A DNA stretch of 64,000 bases from the NCBI GenBank assembly GCA_027035765.1, contig JALVUD010000036.1, positions 18,094 through 82,093 on the forward strand, written 5' to 3'. The notes under the pieces are model-generated. The model saw only the letters and a program-made list of their open reading frames with translations. It was not told where the DNA came from and ran no database searches. This DNA is from Campylobacteraceae bacterium (GTDB lineage: Bacteria; Campylobacterota; Campylobacteria; Campylobacterales; Sulfurovaceae). The position numbers and the translations under genes were made by a program. This document shows, in pieces, positions 1 through 8,569 of the stretch (position 1 is the stretch's first letter; each line of letters starts with the position of its first letter).

Positions 1-1331
1 AGCTCTCCTTGCGGAATGAGCACCACGCCGATGCTGGCGGTGACACTGCAGAGATGTCCTTCGGCACGGACGGGGCGGGCAATGACGTTCAGGATGCGAT
101 TCAGGATCTCCTCCATCTCTTCCCGTCGACGGATATGGTTGAGAATCAGCAGGAACTCGTCTCCCCCCAGGCGAAGCAGGACATCGTCGGGACGCAGATG
201 GCGTCGGATCCGATAGGCGGTCTCCCGCAGCACCAGATCTCCTACCGCATGACCGTAGCTGTCGTTGATGGCTTTGAAATGGTCCAGATCGATGTAGCAG
301 AGGGCGGAGAGGCTCTGTTCACGTTCGAGGAGTTCGAGACTCTGCTGCAGCTGTGTCTCAAGATGATTGCGGTTGAGCAGGCCGGTAAGGGGGTCGAAGT
401 GGGCCATTTTCAATTCGGCCAATGCCTCCTCCTTCTCCCGAAAGAGGGTCCCGATGATTAGAACGAGAAGCAGAACGCTCAGGATGAAAAAATTGAGATT
501 GAGCAGGTTGCAGCTGAGGTCCTCCTCGCGGACGAAGATCCCCAAATGGTAGTGGACCATCACCAGGCTGCTGAGGGCCAGGGCTACTCCGCCGCTGAGA
601 GCGTAGGTGAGATTGACAGTGCCGAGCTGGATCAGCAGCGGCAGGGTTACCAGCATCAGGAGGGCGAGACTGTGCATCCCGATGGTAACTTGCAACAGGT
701 AATTCAGCAGGGTGAAGGCGGCAACGATGAGAAGGAGTATCGGTATCCGGATGCGGCGATAGTCGGTTCGCAAAAAGAGGAGCAGCGGGGTCAGCAGCAG
801 TTGGCCCATGGTATTGCCGAACCACCAGTAGACGAGGTTGCTTCGAAAGAAAGCGTTGTCCGTCTCTTGGGTTAGATAGAGGATACCGTTGCCCAGCAGA
901 GAGCTGAAGGGCTGAAGGATGAAGAGGATCATTCCCACCAGCAGCAGAATATCCCGGACACTCCGCAAGCGAATATCGAGCCTGAGCTCTCGGGCCAGCA
1001 GAAAAGCCAAACCTGCCTCGGCACTGTTGACCAGAGAGATCCCCAGAGCGGGAAGAGGATGGAGTCCCGCATCCAAAGCCAGGAGCAGCTGACCCAGAAA
1101 GATCCCGGGAATGATTCTCGGACCGTAGACCAGGACGGCCGCCAGAGCGAATCCCTCAGGCAGAAAGGCGGTCAAGGTGACGATCTTGGCCTGGTAGAAG
1201 ACGGCGAAGCTGAATTTGCCGGCGACATAGTAGAGCAGAGCCAGTCCCAGGATGCGGACCGCCGTCTTCTTCCGGAGATCCTGAAGAGAGGAGAGACCTC
1301 TTTCCCGGATCCCAGGGTTCGGATTCATCAT
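1..1331 (-). CDS. MASE1-domain diguanylate cyclase (truncated by window start)
   Basis: This inner-membrane signalling protein is predicted to make cyclic di-GMP from GTP. About 443 residues are visible and the C-terminus runs off the window. The first ~290 residues form a series of hydrophobic helices with the MASE1-like stretches YYVAGKFSFAVF and LPEGFALAAVLVYGPRIIPG. A linker follows, then a GGDEF domain beginning with DPLTGLLNRNHL near residue 310. The signature RLGGDEF is intact near residue 390, so cyclase activity is likely. The start is the first of two adjacent ATGs; an in-frame stop lies a short way upstream and no strong ribosome-binding site is visible. It is transcribed away from gdhA. 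The environmental signal sensed by MASE1 cannot be deduced. Confidence 0.88.
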   Translation of the reverse strand, partial: MMNPNPGIRERGLSSLQDLRKKTAVRILGLALLYYVAGKFSFAVFYQAKIVTLTAFLPEGFALAAVLVYGPRIIPGIFLGQLLLALDAGLHPLPALGISLVNSAEAGLAFLLARELRLDIRLRSVRDILLLVGMILFILQPFSSLLGNGILYLTQETDNAFFRSNLVYWWFGNTMGQLLLTPLLLFLRTDYRRIRIPILLLIVAAFTLLNYLLQVTIGMHSLALLMLVTLPLLIQLGTVNLTYALSGGVALALSSLVMVHYHLGIFVREEDLSCNLLNLNFFILSVLLLVLIIGTLFREKEEALAELKMAHFDPLTGLLNRNHLETQLQQSLELLEREQSLSALCYIDLDHFKAINDSYGHAVGDLVLRETAYRIRRHLRPDDVLLRLGGDEFLLILNHIRRREEMEEILNRILNVIARPVRAEGHLCSVTASIGVVLIPQGE

Positions 1332-1445
1332 CGATGATACTTTACGACTAACGGATTCAGACAGATCTCTTTCACGACCCTATTCTCCTTCAGAAATAGA
1401 ATCTTTTTTAAATCTAACACTTAGAGTATATTCCAATCTTAACAT

Positions 1446-1470
1446 AATTTTTATGAAGAGAATAAAAATT
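1446..1470. terminator. AT-rich hairpin between GGDEF gene and gdhA
   Basis: A 9-bp inverted repeat (AATTTTTAT and ATAAAAATT around a 7-base loop) lies in the AT-rich 188-bp gap. It sits downstream of gdhA and upstream of the GGDEF gene, so it could end gdhA transcription. The stem has no G-C pairs, which makes this weak. Otherwise the gap holds only promoter-like AT-rich sequence. Confidence 0.25.
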
Positions 1471-1519
1471 ATTGAAATGTAAACAGTTTCTGAGGGAAGA
1501 GGAGGGGAGAAGGACCGGA

Positions 1520-2881
1520 TCAGACCGCCCCTTCGTCGATCATGGCATCAGCGACCCGACGGAAGCCGGCGATATTGGCTCCCATGAGCAGGTCCCCTTC
1601 GTGACCGAACTCCCGGGCGGTTTCATCGGCTGTTTCGAAGATGCTTTTCATGATGCCGAAGAGTTTGGTATCTACCTCGGCGAAGCTCCAGCGCTGCATA
1701 CTGGCGTTTTGCGCCATTTCGAGCTGGCTGACGGCGACGCCTCCGGCGTTGGCGGCTTTGGCGGGCCCGAAGAGCACCTTGTGCTTCCGGAGATATTCGA
1801 GCGCTTCGGGCGTGGTGGGCATGTTGGCCCCCTCGTTGACCAGGCGGCAGCCGTTTTTGACCAGGTTCTTGGCGTCGACGAGGGTCAGTTCGTTTTGGGT
1901 GGCGCTGGGGAAGGCTACGTCACAGGGAATCGCCCAGACCGCATGGCCCCCTTCGGGGTACTGGTGGGCCGGGATATAGGTGGCGTCGGGATGGAGCTGG
2001 GCGTACTTCTCAAGGGATTTTCTACCCACCTCCTTGATCGCTTTGAGGGTCTTGACATCGATCCCCTTGGGGTGGTGGATGGTCCCCCGGCTGTCGGAGC
2101 AGGTGACGGGGGTCGCTCCCATGCTCTTGAGCTTCTCGATCGTGTAGGTAGCGACATTTCCCGCTCCGGAGACGCAGCAGGTTTTGCCCTTGAGCTCATC
2201 GCCGTGTTTGTTGAGGATATGTTCGGCGAAATAGACCGATCCGTAACCGGTGGCCTCCCGGCGTCCGAAGGAACCGCCCCAGCCTATCCCTTTCCCGGTC
2301 ACGGCCCCTTCGAAGGTTCCGGTGAGGAGCTTGTACTGGCCGAAGAGGTAGCCGATCTCCCGGGCACCGACCCCGATATCTCCGGCCGGGACATCTTTTG
2401 TCGTGCCGATATGGCGGTAGAGCTCGTTCATAAAGGCCTGGCAGAAGCGATTGACCTCGGCGTCGCTCTTGCCCTTGGGGTCGAAGTTGCTTCCCCCTTT
2501 ACCCCCGCCGATCCCCAGGCCGGTGAGGGCATTTTTGAAGATCTGCTCGAAACCCAGGAACTTGACGATTCCGAGATTGACGGAAGGGTGGAAGCGCAAT
2601 CCCCCTTTGTAGGGCCCCAGGGTGGAGTTGAACTGGACCCGGTAGCCCAGGTTGGTTCGGACCTTGCCGCTGTCGTCGATCCAGGTGACGCGGAAGATGA
2701 TGGTCCGTTCCGGCAGGATCATCCGCTCCAGGATACTGTAGTCCCGGTATTTGTGCTCTTCCTCCAGCAGCGGAGTGAGACTCTCGAAGACCTCGGTGGC
2801 CGCCTGGTAAAACTCATCCTGACCGGGAGAACACTCCCGGATGAATTTCAGGACATCCTCGATGTACTCTTTGGCGCTCAT
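1520..2881 (-). CDS. gdhA: NADP-type glutamate dehydrogenase, class I hexameric (453 aa)
   Basis: Catalyses reductive amination of 2-oxoglutarate with ammonium to glutamate in the cytoplasm. The protein shows the class I signatures KGGLRFHPSVN, the lysine-containing GGGKGGSNFDPKGKSD and the dinucleotide-binding CCVSGAGNVA. The length (about 450 aa) is normal for the NADP-dependent assimilatory form. I start at the ATG preceding SAKEYIEDV because AAAGGA lies at good spacing; an upstream in-frame codon would add 15 residues with no family resemblance. It is monocistronic on the minus strand, downstream of hemB. A second, different glutamate dehydrogenase is encoded at 52005-53294, so the two probably serve opposite directions. 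Confidence 0.96.
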   Translation of the reverse strand: MSAKEYIEDVLKFIRECSPGQDEFYQAATEVFESLTPLLEEEHKYRDYSILERMILPERTIIFRVTWIDDSGKVRTNLGYRVQFNSTLGPYKGGLRFHPSVNLGIVKFLGFEQIFKNALTGLGIGGGKGGSNFDPKGKSDAEVNRFCQAFMNELYRHIGTTKDVPAGDIGVGAREIGYLFGQYKLLTGTFEGAVTGKGIGWGGSFGRREATGYGSVYFAEHILNKHGDELKGKTCCVSGAGNVATYTIEKLKSMGATPVTCSDSRGTIHHPKGIDVKTLKAIKEVGRKSLEKYAQLHPDATYIPAHQYPEGGHAVWAIPCDVAFPSATQNELTLVDAKNLVKNGCRLVNEGANMPTTPEALEYLRKHKVLFGPAKAANAGGVAVSQLEMAQNASMQRWSFAEVDTKLFGIMKSIFETADETAREFGHEGDLLMGANIAGFRRVADAMIDEGAV

Positions 2882-2977
2882 TATGGGGATCCTTTGGAAG
2901 AAGTGGATGGAGCCATTGTAGCACAAAGATCGGGAGTGAAGAGAGAATTTTCCGCTTGGAAAACTACGGCAATAAAC

Positions 2978-3006
2978 AAGACTGATCCAGGTTGAGATCA
3001 GGTCTT
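2978..3006 (-). terminator. Rho-independent terminator of hemB
   Basis: On the minus strand, directly after the hemB stop, a stem AAGACCTGATC / GATCAGTCTT with a short loop (one bulge) is followed by a T-rich tract. Its place and shape fit an intrinsic terminator for hemB. Confidence 0.55.
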
Positions 3007-3008
3007 GC

Positions 3009-3983
3009 TTAGTGTTCTTTCAGGAGCTTTGCCGCCTCTTTGCCGTGGTAGCTGATGATGAGGTCGGCACCGGCCCGTTTGAAGGCCAGGAGCGTCTCCA
3101 TCATCACCCGCTCATAGTCGATGACCCCCGCTCTGGCGGCCATCTTGAGCATGGAGTATTCGCCGCTGACGTTGTAGACCGCCAGGGGGAGGCGGCTGGC
3201 TTCACGGATATCGCGGAGAATGTCCAGATAGGCCAGGCCCGGTTTGACCATCAGGATATCCGCACCCTCTTCTTCATCGGCCAGGCTCTCCAGGATCGCT
3301 TCGCGGCGGTTGGCGGGGTTCATCTGGTAGCTGCGGCGGTCACCGAAGCTGGGGGCGCTCTCGGCCACGTCCCGGAAGGGACCGTACCAGGCGCTGGCGA
3401 ATTTGGTGGAGTAGCTCATGATGGGCAGATGCTCGTAGCCCGCTGCGTCCAGAGCTTCACGGATGGCGGTGATCATTCCGTCCATCATCCCGCTGGGGGC
3501 GATCATATCGGCACCCGCCTTGGCATGGATCACCGCTTGTTTGCCGAGATTCACTAGGGTTACGTCGTTGTCCACGGTCTCGAGGACCGGATCGAGGATC
3601 CCGCAGTGGCCGTGGTCGGTGTATTCGCAAAAGCACAGATCGGTGACGACGAAGAGGTCGGGATGGGCCGCTTTGAGCTCCCGTACCGCCGTGGCGATGA
3701 TCCCGTGTTCACAGAGGGCGTCCGAGCCGACGCTGTCTTTGACATCGGGGATACCGAAGAGAATCACGGCCCGAAGCCCCAGGCTTTTGAGTTCGTCGCA
3801 CTCCTTGATCGCTTCGTCGATGCTGAGTTGATAGACGCCGGGCATGGAGGCGACTTCGTTGCGGATTCCCTCTCCGCTGCGGATAAAGAGGGGGTAGATG
3901 AAATCGTCCGTGCTCAGGTGGGTCTCCTGGAGCAGATCCCGCAGGACAGGAGAGAGTCTTCGACGTCGGAATCGGGTGAACAT
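3009..3983 (-). CDS. hemB: Porphobilinogen synthase (delta-aminolevulinate dehydratase), 324 aa
   Basis: Condenses two 5-aminolevulinate molecules to porphobilinogen in heme biosynthesis. Family features include [16 protein letters not shown] at the N-terminus, the metal-site stretch [15 protein letters not shown], the Schiff-base region [11 protein letters not shown] and [13 protein letters not shown]. The length is typical. The start before [10 protein letters not shown] has AAAGGA eight bases upstream; a longer open frame upstream has no resemblance to the family and would run into the ribA promoter. The gene is divergent from ribA, sharing a short (~75 bp) intergenic region, and is followed by an intrinsic terminator. 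Confidence 0.96.
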   Translation of the reverse strand: MFTRFRRRRLSPVLRDLLQETHLSTDDFIYPLFIRSGEGIRNEVASMPGVYQLSIDEAIKECDELKSLGLRAVILFGIPDVKDSVGSDALCEHGIIATAVRELKAAHPDLFVVTDLCFCEYTDHGHCGILDPVLETVDNDVTLVNLGKQAVIHAKAGADMIAPSGMMDGMITAIREALDAAGYEHLPIMSYSTKFASAWYGPFRDVAESAPSFGDRRSYQMNPANRREAILESLADEEEGADILMVKPGLAYLDILRDIREASRLPLAVYNVSGEYSMLKMAARAGVIDYERVMMETLLAFKRAGADLIISYHGKEAAKLLKEH

Positions 3984-4046
3984 TGGGCTTCCTTTGAAAG
4001 GTGTTTCGGTAATTTTACTCGTTTTTGTCTCTGGGGCGGCTTGGGG

Positions 4047-4052
4047 TATAAT
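4047..4052 (+). promoter_or_regulatory. -10 box TATAAT of ribA
   Basis: A perfect TATAAT ends seven bases before the ribA ATG, so the predicted transcription start falls on the A of the start codon (4059). No Shine-Dalgarno sequence is visible, suggesting a leaderless mRNA. Confidence 0.55.
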
Positions 4053-4058
4053 GCCCCC

Positions 4059-4625
4059 ATGAAAAAAATCGAAATCTCCAATACCGCTACCCTGCCCACG
4101 CGCCACGGTACTTTCCGGATTCAGGCTTTTCGGGAAGGGGACAAAGAACACCTGGCTATGTTCACTGAACCGTTGCCTGAGGTCCCGCTGGTGAGGGTCC
4201 ACTCCGAGTGCCTCACCGGTGATGCCCTGGGTTCGGTGAAATGCGATTGCGGTGAGCAGCTGCAGGCGGCACTGGATCAGATTGCCCGTGAGGGAGGCAT
4301 GCTGATCTACCATCGGCAGGAGGGGCGCAACATCGGCCTGCTCAACAAGGTCAATGCCTACGCCCTGCAGGATCAGGGGCTCGATACCGTGGCGGCGAAC
4401 CATCAGCTGGGATTCGCCGCGGATGAGCGGACCTACGAGATCGTGGAGACGATCCTGGAGCATTTCGGGATCACCCGGATGCGCCTGTTGACCAACAACC
4501 CCCGGAAGATCGAGTCACTGCAAAAGGTGGAGATCGTGGAACGTGTTCCCCTAGTCATCACGCCCAACCCCTATAATGAAAAGTATCTGCAGACGAAAAA
4601 AGAGCAGATGGGACACCTGCTTTGA
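4059..4625 (+). CDS. ribA: GTP cyclohydrolase II (188 aa)
   Basis: First committed step of riboflavin synthesis: GTP to the diaminopyrimidine phosphate, with loss of formate and pyrophosphate. Diagnostic motifs are [11 protein letters not shown], the zinc-binding cysteines in [11 protein letters not shown], and [11 protein letters not shown]. The stand-alone size (about 190 aa) shows it is not fused to the RibB domain. The ATG is fixed by the -10 box directly upstream. The first residues ([17 protein letters not shown]) match the usual N-terminus. It is followed by a short inverted repeat and a heptamer array and then rsmG. Confidence 0.95.
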   Translation: MKKIEISNTATLPTRHGTFRIQAFREGDKEHLAMFTEPLPEVPLVRVHSECLTGDALGSVKCDCGEQLQAALDQIAREGGMLIYHRQEGRNIGLLNKVNAYALQDQGLDTVAANHQLGFAADERTYEIVETILEHFGITRMRLLTNNPRKIESLQKVEIVERVPLVITPNPYNEKYLQTKKEQMGHLL

Positions 4626-4641
4626 GTGCAACGTACTCAAA

Positions 4642-4673
4642 GAGTGAGGAGTGAGGAGTGAGGAGTGAGGAGT
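4642..4673 (+). repeat. Heptamer tandem array (GAGTGAG x4.5)
   Basis: Four perfect GAGTGAG units plus a partial fifth follow ribA and run into the start of rsmG. The same unit occurs at 37226 and 42871. Directly upstream is a small inverted repeat, TTGAGT and ACTCAA (4622-4640). The array appears to provide the rsmG purine-rich ribosome-binding site and its GTG start. Confidence 0.9.
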
Positions 4674-5284
4674 CTTTTCGAAAGCTTCTTCGACTGAAGT
4701 TGAACGAAGCCGGTCTGGAATATGACGAAACACTTCCGGAGCGGCTGGGGCGTTTCGCCGAGCTGCTGGGAGAATGGAACGCTATCCATAACCTGACGGC
4801 GGACGCTTCGCCGGAGGCGGTGGCGGCCAATGTGCTGGATTCCCTCTATCCGCTCATTTTTGTTGAAAAACCCGATTCGCTGCTGGATGTAGGGACGGGA
4901 GCGGGTTTTCCAGGGTTGGTTCTGGCGGCGGCGTGGCCGGAGGTGCCGACGGTACTCTGCGAACCGCTGAACAAACGGGCGGCTTTTTTGCGCTATGCGG
5001 CGCTGGAGATGGGCCTGGAGGAGGTGACGGTCGCCCGCAAACGGGTCGAGGAGCTCAGGCACTCTCCTTTCGGCCTCATCAGCTCCCGGGCGGTGACCGA
5101 TACCGGTGTGCTTCTGAAACTGACATCGAAGCTGAGCGACACTCCTACCCGTTATCTCTTCTACAAAGGCAGCCGTCTGGAAGAGGAGATCGGCATCCTG
5201 CCGCCGGGGCTTCGGGCCGAGATCGTGGAGCGGGAGCCGAGGCGCTATCTCTATCTTCTGCCCGAAATCCAAAAATCGGTATAA
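4658..5284 (+). CDS. rsmG: 16S rRNA (guanine527-N7)-methyltransferase RsmG (208 aa)
   Basis: Methylates G527 of 16S rRNA using S-adenosylmethionine. The N-terminal helix ends in LLGEWNAIHNLT, the Rossmann glycine loop is LLDVGTGAGFPGLVLA, and SSRAV is the catalytic-side motif of the family. The only reasonable initiator is a GTG inside the GAGTGAG repeat array, which gives the expected distance to the WNxxxNLT motif. Because the unit is 7 bp, only one unit in three puts GTG in frame, so copy-number change could move or remove the start. It is downstream of ribA and upstream of the DksA-like gene. Confidence 0.93.
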   Translation: MRSEESFRKLLRLKLNEAGLEYDETLPERLGRFAELLGEWNAIHNLTADASPEAVAANVLDSLYPLIFVEKPDSLLDVGTGAGFPGLVLAAAWPEVPTVLCEPLNKRAAFLRYAALEMGLEEVTVARKRVEELRHSPFGLISSRAVTDTGVLLKLTSKLSDTPTRYLFYKGSRLEEEIGILPPGLRAEIVEREPRRYLYLLPEIQKSV

Positions 5285-5340
5285 ACGTGATATTATTCAT
5301 AAACATCAATATCTGAGATGAGTTTTTAAAGGATAGAACA

Positions 5341-5682
5341 ATGAAAAAAAGAGACGATTTGGATCTGGAGCACTTCCGCAAACTGCTGGAGGCGGAACGT
5401 GAGCGCCTGCTCAAAGAGATCGACGGGGTCGCTGCCGATACTCAGGGGCTGGATGCCGCCGCGAGTGAAGCTGAGGACCGGGGTGATGTGGCGGAACTGG
5501 ATGCTCAGAACGCTATCGATCAGCGTCTGCTGGAGGATCTGAAAGGTCAGCTCAAAGAGGTGGAGGATGCCCTGAAACGCATTGCAGAGGGGAGCTACGG
5601 AATCTGCGAAAAGACGGGCAAACCGATCCCCGTCGACCGGCTTGAGGCCTATCCCGCCGCCCGCACCCTCGCGGATGCCTAA
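5341..5682 (+). CDS. DksA/TraR-family protein with a one-cysteine finger (113 aa)
   Basis: Probable RNA-polymerase secondary-channel regulator of the DksA/TraR family. An N-terminal coiled coil (about residues 8-75, with the acidic stretch SEAEDRGDVAELDAQ at the tip) is followed by the finger-like end YGICEKTGKPIPVDRLEAYPAART. Only one of the usual four zinc cysteines is present, so zinc binding is unlikely. Such degenerate forms are known in Campylobacterota. AAAGGA precedes the ATG at good spacing. Target promoters and ppGpp dependence cannot be judged from sequence. Confidence 0.85.
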   Translation: MKKRDDLDLEHFRKLLEAERERLLKEIDGVAADTQGLDAAASEAEDRGDVAELDAQNAIDQRLLEDLKGQLKEVEDALKRIAEGSYGICEKTGKPIPVDRLEAYPAARTLADA

Positions 5683-5697
5683 GAGAGCAGCGATACG

Positions 5698-5928
5698 ATG
5701 TGGTTGAAGCTGCTGATCATCGGAGGAATCCTTTACGCCCTCTATCGATTTGCGGGCGGCAGAATCCTCCCGGAGCGAAAAGATACCGGTCAGAAAGGCT
5801 CCGAGGAACCCGGAGAAGAGGAGACGCTGGTGGAGTGCAGCAAATGTTCCACCTATGTCGTGAAGAAGGAGGCGATCTTTTACCATGGGAAATACTACTG
5901 CAGTGCAGAGTGCCTTCCCAAAAAATAG
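5698..5928 (+). CDS. PP0621-type small membrane protein with CxxC motif (76 aa)
   Basis: A short protein with one N-terminal membrane helix (LKLLIIGGILYALYRFA), a charged linker and a C-terminal metal-site pattern ECSKCSTYVVKKEAIF...YCSAECLP, giving CxxC plus CxxxC. This matches the PP0621 family of unknown function. The cysteine half should face the cytoplasm if the N-terminus is out, but topology is uncertain. It follows the DksA-like gene by 15 bp and so is probably co-transcribed. Confidence 0.78.
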   Translation: MWLKLLIIGGILYALYRFAGGRILPERKDTGQKGSEEPGEEETLVECSKCSTYVVKKEAIFYHGKYYCSAECLPKK

Positions 5929-5958
5929 GATCCTGAACTTACCTGTCAAGGAGTAACA

Positions 5959-6345
5959 ATGTTGATCTTCGGCCATCCCTGGGTGGAGAGCCCCCGGTTC
6001 GTCAAAGTCTTTTCGCTGGAGGATATCGCCAGGACGCAGCGGGAGGATATCCTGCTGCTGGAGCCCCTCAGTGTCTCCATCGACCTGGCGAAGCATTGCC
6101 GGAAAAACGGCCTCGCTTTTGCCGTGACCATCGGATCCCTCAAAGAGGCGCTTCTGGCCAACGCCCTGGAAGCGGCCTATGTCATCTGCCAGCATGAGCA
6201 GGCGATCGAAGTTCAGAAGATTGCCGAGGAGTATCTCTTCGATACCAAGATCCTGGTTTTGGTGGAGGAGGAGCGGGGAATCGAAACGATGGCCCGCTTC
6301 GGGATTGACGGGGTGGTCTTCCCCGCCGCAATCGTTCAGATCTGA
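5959..6345 (+). CDS. Conserved hypothetical cytosolic protein (128 aa)
   Basis: I do not recognise a named domain. The sequence alternates predicted strands and helices (ILLLEPLSVSIDLAKHC, FAVTIGSLKEALLANA, YVICQHEQAIEVQKIAEEYLFDTKILVLV), which looks like a small alpha/beta fold. It has no signal peptide or membrane helix. The ATG has a strong AAGGAG site. It abuts the rhomboid gene (stop TGA immediately followed by ATG), so the two are translationally linked. The function is unknown. Confidence 0.7.
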   Translation: MLIFGHPWVESPRFVKVFSLEDIARTQREDILLLEPLSVSIDLAKHCRKNGLAFAVTIGSLKEALLANALEAAYVICQHEQAIEVQKIAEEYLFDTKILVLVEEERGIETMARFGIDGVVFPAAIVQI

Positions 6346-7035
6346 ATGGAACAGGAGGGACTGCGTACGCCGCTGACCTGGGGTCTGATCGGACTCAGTC
6401 TTCTGGGATACATCGCCGAGGGGCTCTGCGGCGGAGATTGGGGGACGATCGGCGGAAAGGCCCTGGTTGCCTGCGGCGGTCTCTACGGCCCTGCGCTTTT
6501 TGAAGGCGGAGAGTGGTGGCGGCTGTTGAGCGCCATGTTCCTCCACGGCGGTATCGAACATCTGGCGCTGAATATGATCTCCCTCTACATTGTAGGCCGG
6601 ATCATGGAAGCCTACTTTCGCCCTCTGGACTATCTGCTGATCTACTTTCTCTCCGGAATCGGAGGATTTCTGCTCTCCCTCTCTTTGCATCCGGATACGG
6701 TGATCATCGGTGCCAGCGGTGCAATCTTCGGGATCTTCGGGGCGCTGGGGGGATTCGCACTCTTTCATCGGGAGCGGCTGGGGAGTCACTATCATACGTT
6801 TCTGAAAGAATTCGGGATCATTCTCGGGCTGAACCTCGTTTTCGATCTGGCGGTCCCCGGGATCGATATGAGTGCTCATATCGGCGGCCTGCTTCTAGGG
6901 GGGATCGGCGGCTATCTGGCCAGCGGTCCCCGGCAGTTTTTCTATCTTTTTGTCGCGGGGGTTTCTCTCGGGATTCTGGCGGGAGCCCTCTGGCTTCAGG
7001 GGCACTTTGCCGGTTCATCGCTACGGTACTTTTGA
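6346..7035 (+). CDS. Rhomboid-family intramembrane serine protease (229 aa)
   Basis: Polytopic inner-membrane protease that cleaves transmembrane segments. Six hydrophobic helices are visible. The HGGIEHLALNM motif (His72 and Asn76) supports the oxyanion site, the catalytic serine is Ser124 in GASGAIFG, and the catalytic histidine is His178 in SAHIGGLLLGG. The length fits the minimal bacterial rhomboid. It starts directly at the stop codon of the preceding gene. The substrate is unknown. Confidence 0.93.
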   Translation: MEQEGLRTPLTWGLIGLSLLGYIAEGLCGGDWGTIGGKALVACGGLYGPALFEGGEWWRLLSAMFLHGGIEHLALNMISLYIVGRIMEAYFRPLDYLLIYFLSGIGGFLLSLSLHPDTVIIGASGAIFGIFGALGGFALFHRERLGSHYHTFLKEFGIILGLNLVFDLAVPGIDMSAHIGGLLLGGIGGYLASGPRQFFYLFVAGVSLGILAGALWLQGHFAGSSLRYF

Positions 7036-7091
7036 AACCAAAGGGTTTCCGATGAGGGTTGGAATTTTTTGATCATCAGAAAGGAGGAGGA

Positions 7092-8564
7092 GTGAAAAAA
7101 CATTGCAAAATCCTGGCGACAGTGGGACCGGCCTGTCAGACGGTAGAACGGTTGACGGCGATGATCCGGGCGGGGGTCAACCTCTTCCGGCTCAATTTCA
7201 GTCACGGCGACCATGCCTATCATCTCCAAAGCCTGGAAGCGATCCGGGAAGCTTCGCGCCGCACTGGACTCTATGTGGGAGTGCTGCAGGATATCAGCGG
7301 GCCCAAAGTCCGTATCGGCAAGCTGGAGAAGGATCTATTCCTGGAGGTGGGAGACCGGATCGAGTTCGTCCGGGAGGAAGTGGTGGGCCATTTCGACCGG
7401 CCCCATCATCTGGTGGTGAGCCTCAACCATCCGGAGCTCCTGGACAGGCTCAAAGTGGGAGAGTTGATCTATCTTTATGACGGGATCATCTGTGCCCGGG
7501 TAGTGCGGGTCGGCAAAAGTGTGGAAGCGGAGGTGATCAGCGGCGGAATGCTCTCCTCCCGGAAAGGGGTCAACTTTCCCAATACCCGGCTGGATCTCGA
7601 CATTCTGACGGAAAAAGACAAAAAGGATATCGCCTGGGGGGTTGAGCACGGTGTCGATTTTATGGCGATCTCTTTTGTCCAGAAGGCTTCGGATATGGCT
7701 CGGGCGCGGGAGCTGGTGGCCTCCCTGGGCGGAAAGCAGGATCTCATCGCCAAAATCGAGAAGTTTGACGCCGTGGAGAATATCGACGCGATCCTGGAAG
7801 CGAGTGACGGGCTGATGGTGGCACGGGGGGATCTGGGGATCGAGATCCCCTACTACCGGGTCCCGGAAGTCCAGAAGATGCTGATCCGCAAAGCCAACGA
7901 AGCCTCCAAACCGGTGATTACCGCCACCCAGATGCTGCTGAGTATGACCCATGCGGAGCGGGCCACCCGGGCGGAGATCAGCGATGTGGCCAATGCGGTG
8001 CTGGACGGCTCGGATTGTTTGATGCTTTCGGAAGAGAGCGCCATCGGGGAATTCCCGGTGCAGGCGGTAGAGACCATGAGTGCCACCATTCGCGAAGCGG
8101 AGTCGGTCTATCCCTATTTCAAGATCCATCAGTTTTCCTACCGCGACGAAATGGATGTGATCGACGAATCGGCGGTGAACCTGGTGGAGAATATCGAAGC
8201 GGCGGCGATTCTGGCCATCACCAGCTCCGGCCAGTCGGCGCGGAAGCTCTCCCGCTACCGTCCGAAGCAGCCGATCTATGCCGTGACCCATGCGGAGGAG
8301 ATCGCCCGGAAACTGACGATGGTCTGGGGGGTCGTCCCGGCTTTCCGCTCGGCGGCGGAGAGTGCACGGCAGATGATGATCGATGTGATCCGGCGCGGTC
8401 TGGAGCAGGGGGTGCTGAAGAAGGATCACAACTATGTGGTCACCGCCGGCGATCCTCCGGGCGTCCCCGGAACCACCAACATTATCCGGATTCTGCGCCA
8501 TCACGAACTGGAGCACTTCGCCAAATTGGCCCGGGAGAATCGGATCCCGAAAGATTGGGAGTAA
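7092..8564 (+). CDS. pyk: Pyruvate kinase (490 aa)
   Basis: Converts phosphoenolpyruvate and ADP to pyruvate and ATP. The motifs NLFRLNFSHGD, MVARGDLGIEIPY (metal and substrate site) and KPVITATQMLLSM are all present. The start is GTG, preceded by an AAAGGAGGAGG ribosome-binding site; an open frame of 11 more codons upstream overlaps that site and is unlikely to be translated. The C-terminal regulatory-like domain carries ITSSGQSARKLSRYRPKQPI. The gene converges on ppx/gppA with only 5 bp between stops. Confidence 0.95.
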   Translation: MKKHCKILATVGPACQTVERLTAMIRAGVNLFRLNFSHGDHAYHLQSLEAIREASRRTGLYVGVLQDISGPKVRIGKLEKDLFLEVGDRIEFVREEVVGHFDRPHHLVVSLNHPELLDRLKVGELIYLYDGIICARVVRVGKSVEAEVISGGMLSSRKGVNFPNTRLDLDILTEKDKKDIAWGVEHGVDFMAISFVQKASDMARARELVASLGGKQDLIAKIEKFDAVENIDAILEASDGLMVARGDLGIEIPYYRVPEVQKMLIRKANEASKPVITATQMLLSMTHAERATRAEISDVANAVLDGSDCLMLSEESAIGEFPVQAVETMSATIREAESVYPYFKIHQFSYRDEMDVIDESAVNLVENIEAAAILAITSSGQSARKLSRYRPKQPIYAVTHAEEIARKLTMVWGVVPAFRSAAESARQMMIDVIRRGLEQGVLKKDHNYVVTAGDPPGVPGTTNIIRILRHHELEHFAKLARENRIPKDWE

Positions 8565-8569
8565 CCCTT

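Noticed and set aside
1472..2995. 507-codon open frame antisense to gdhA
   Set aside because: High-GC coding bias keeps the opposite frames open; the translation has no family resemblance and gdhA is certain.
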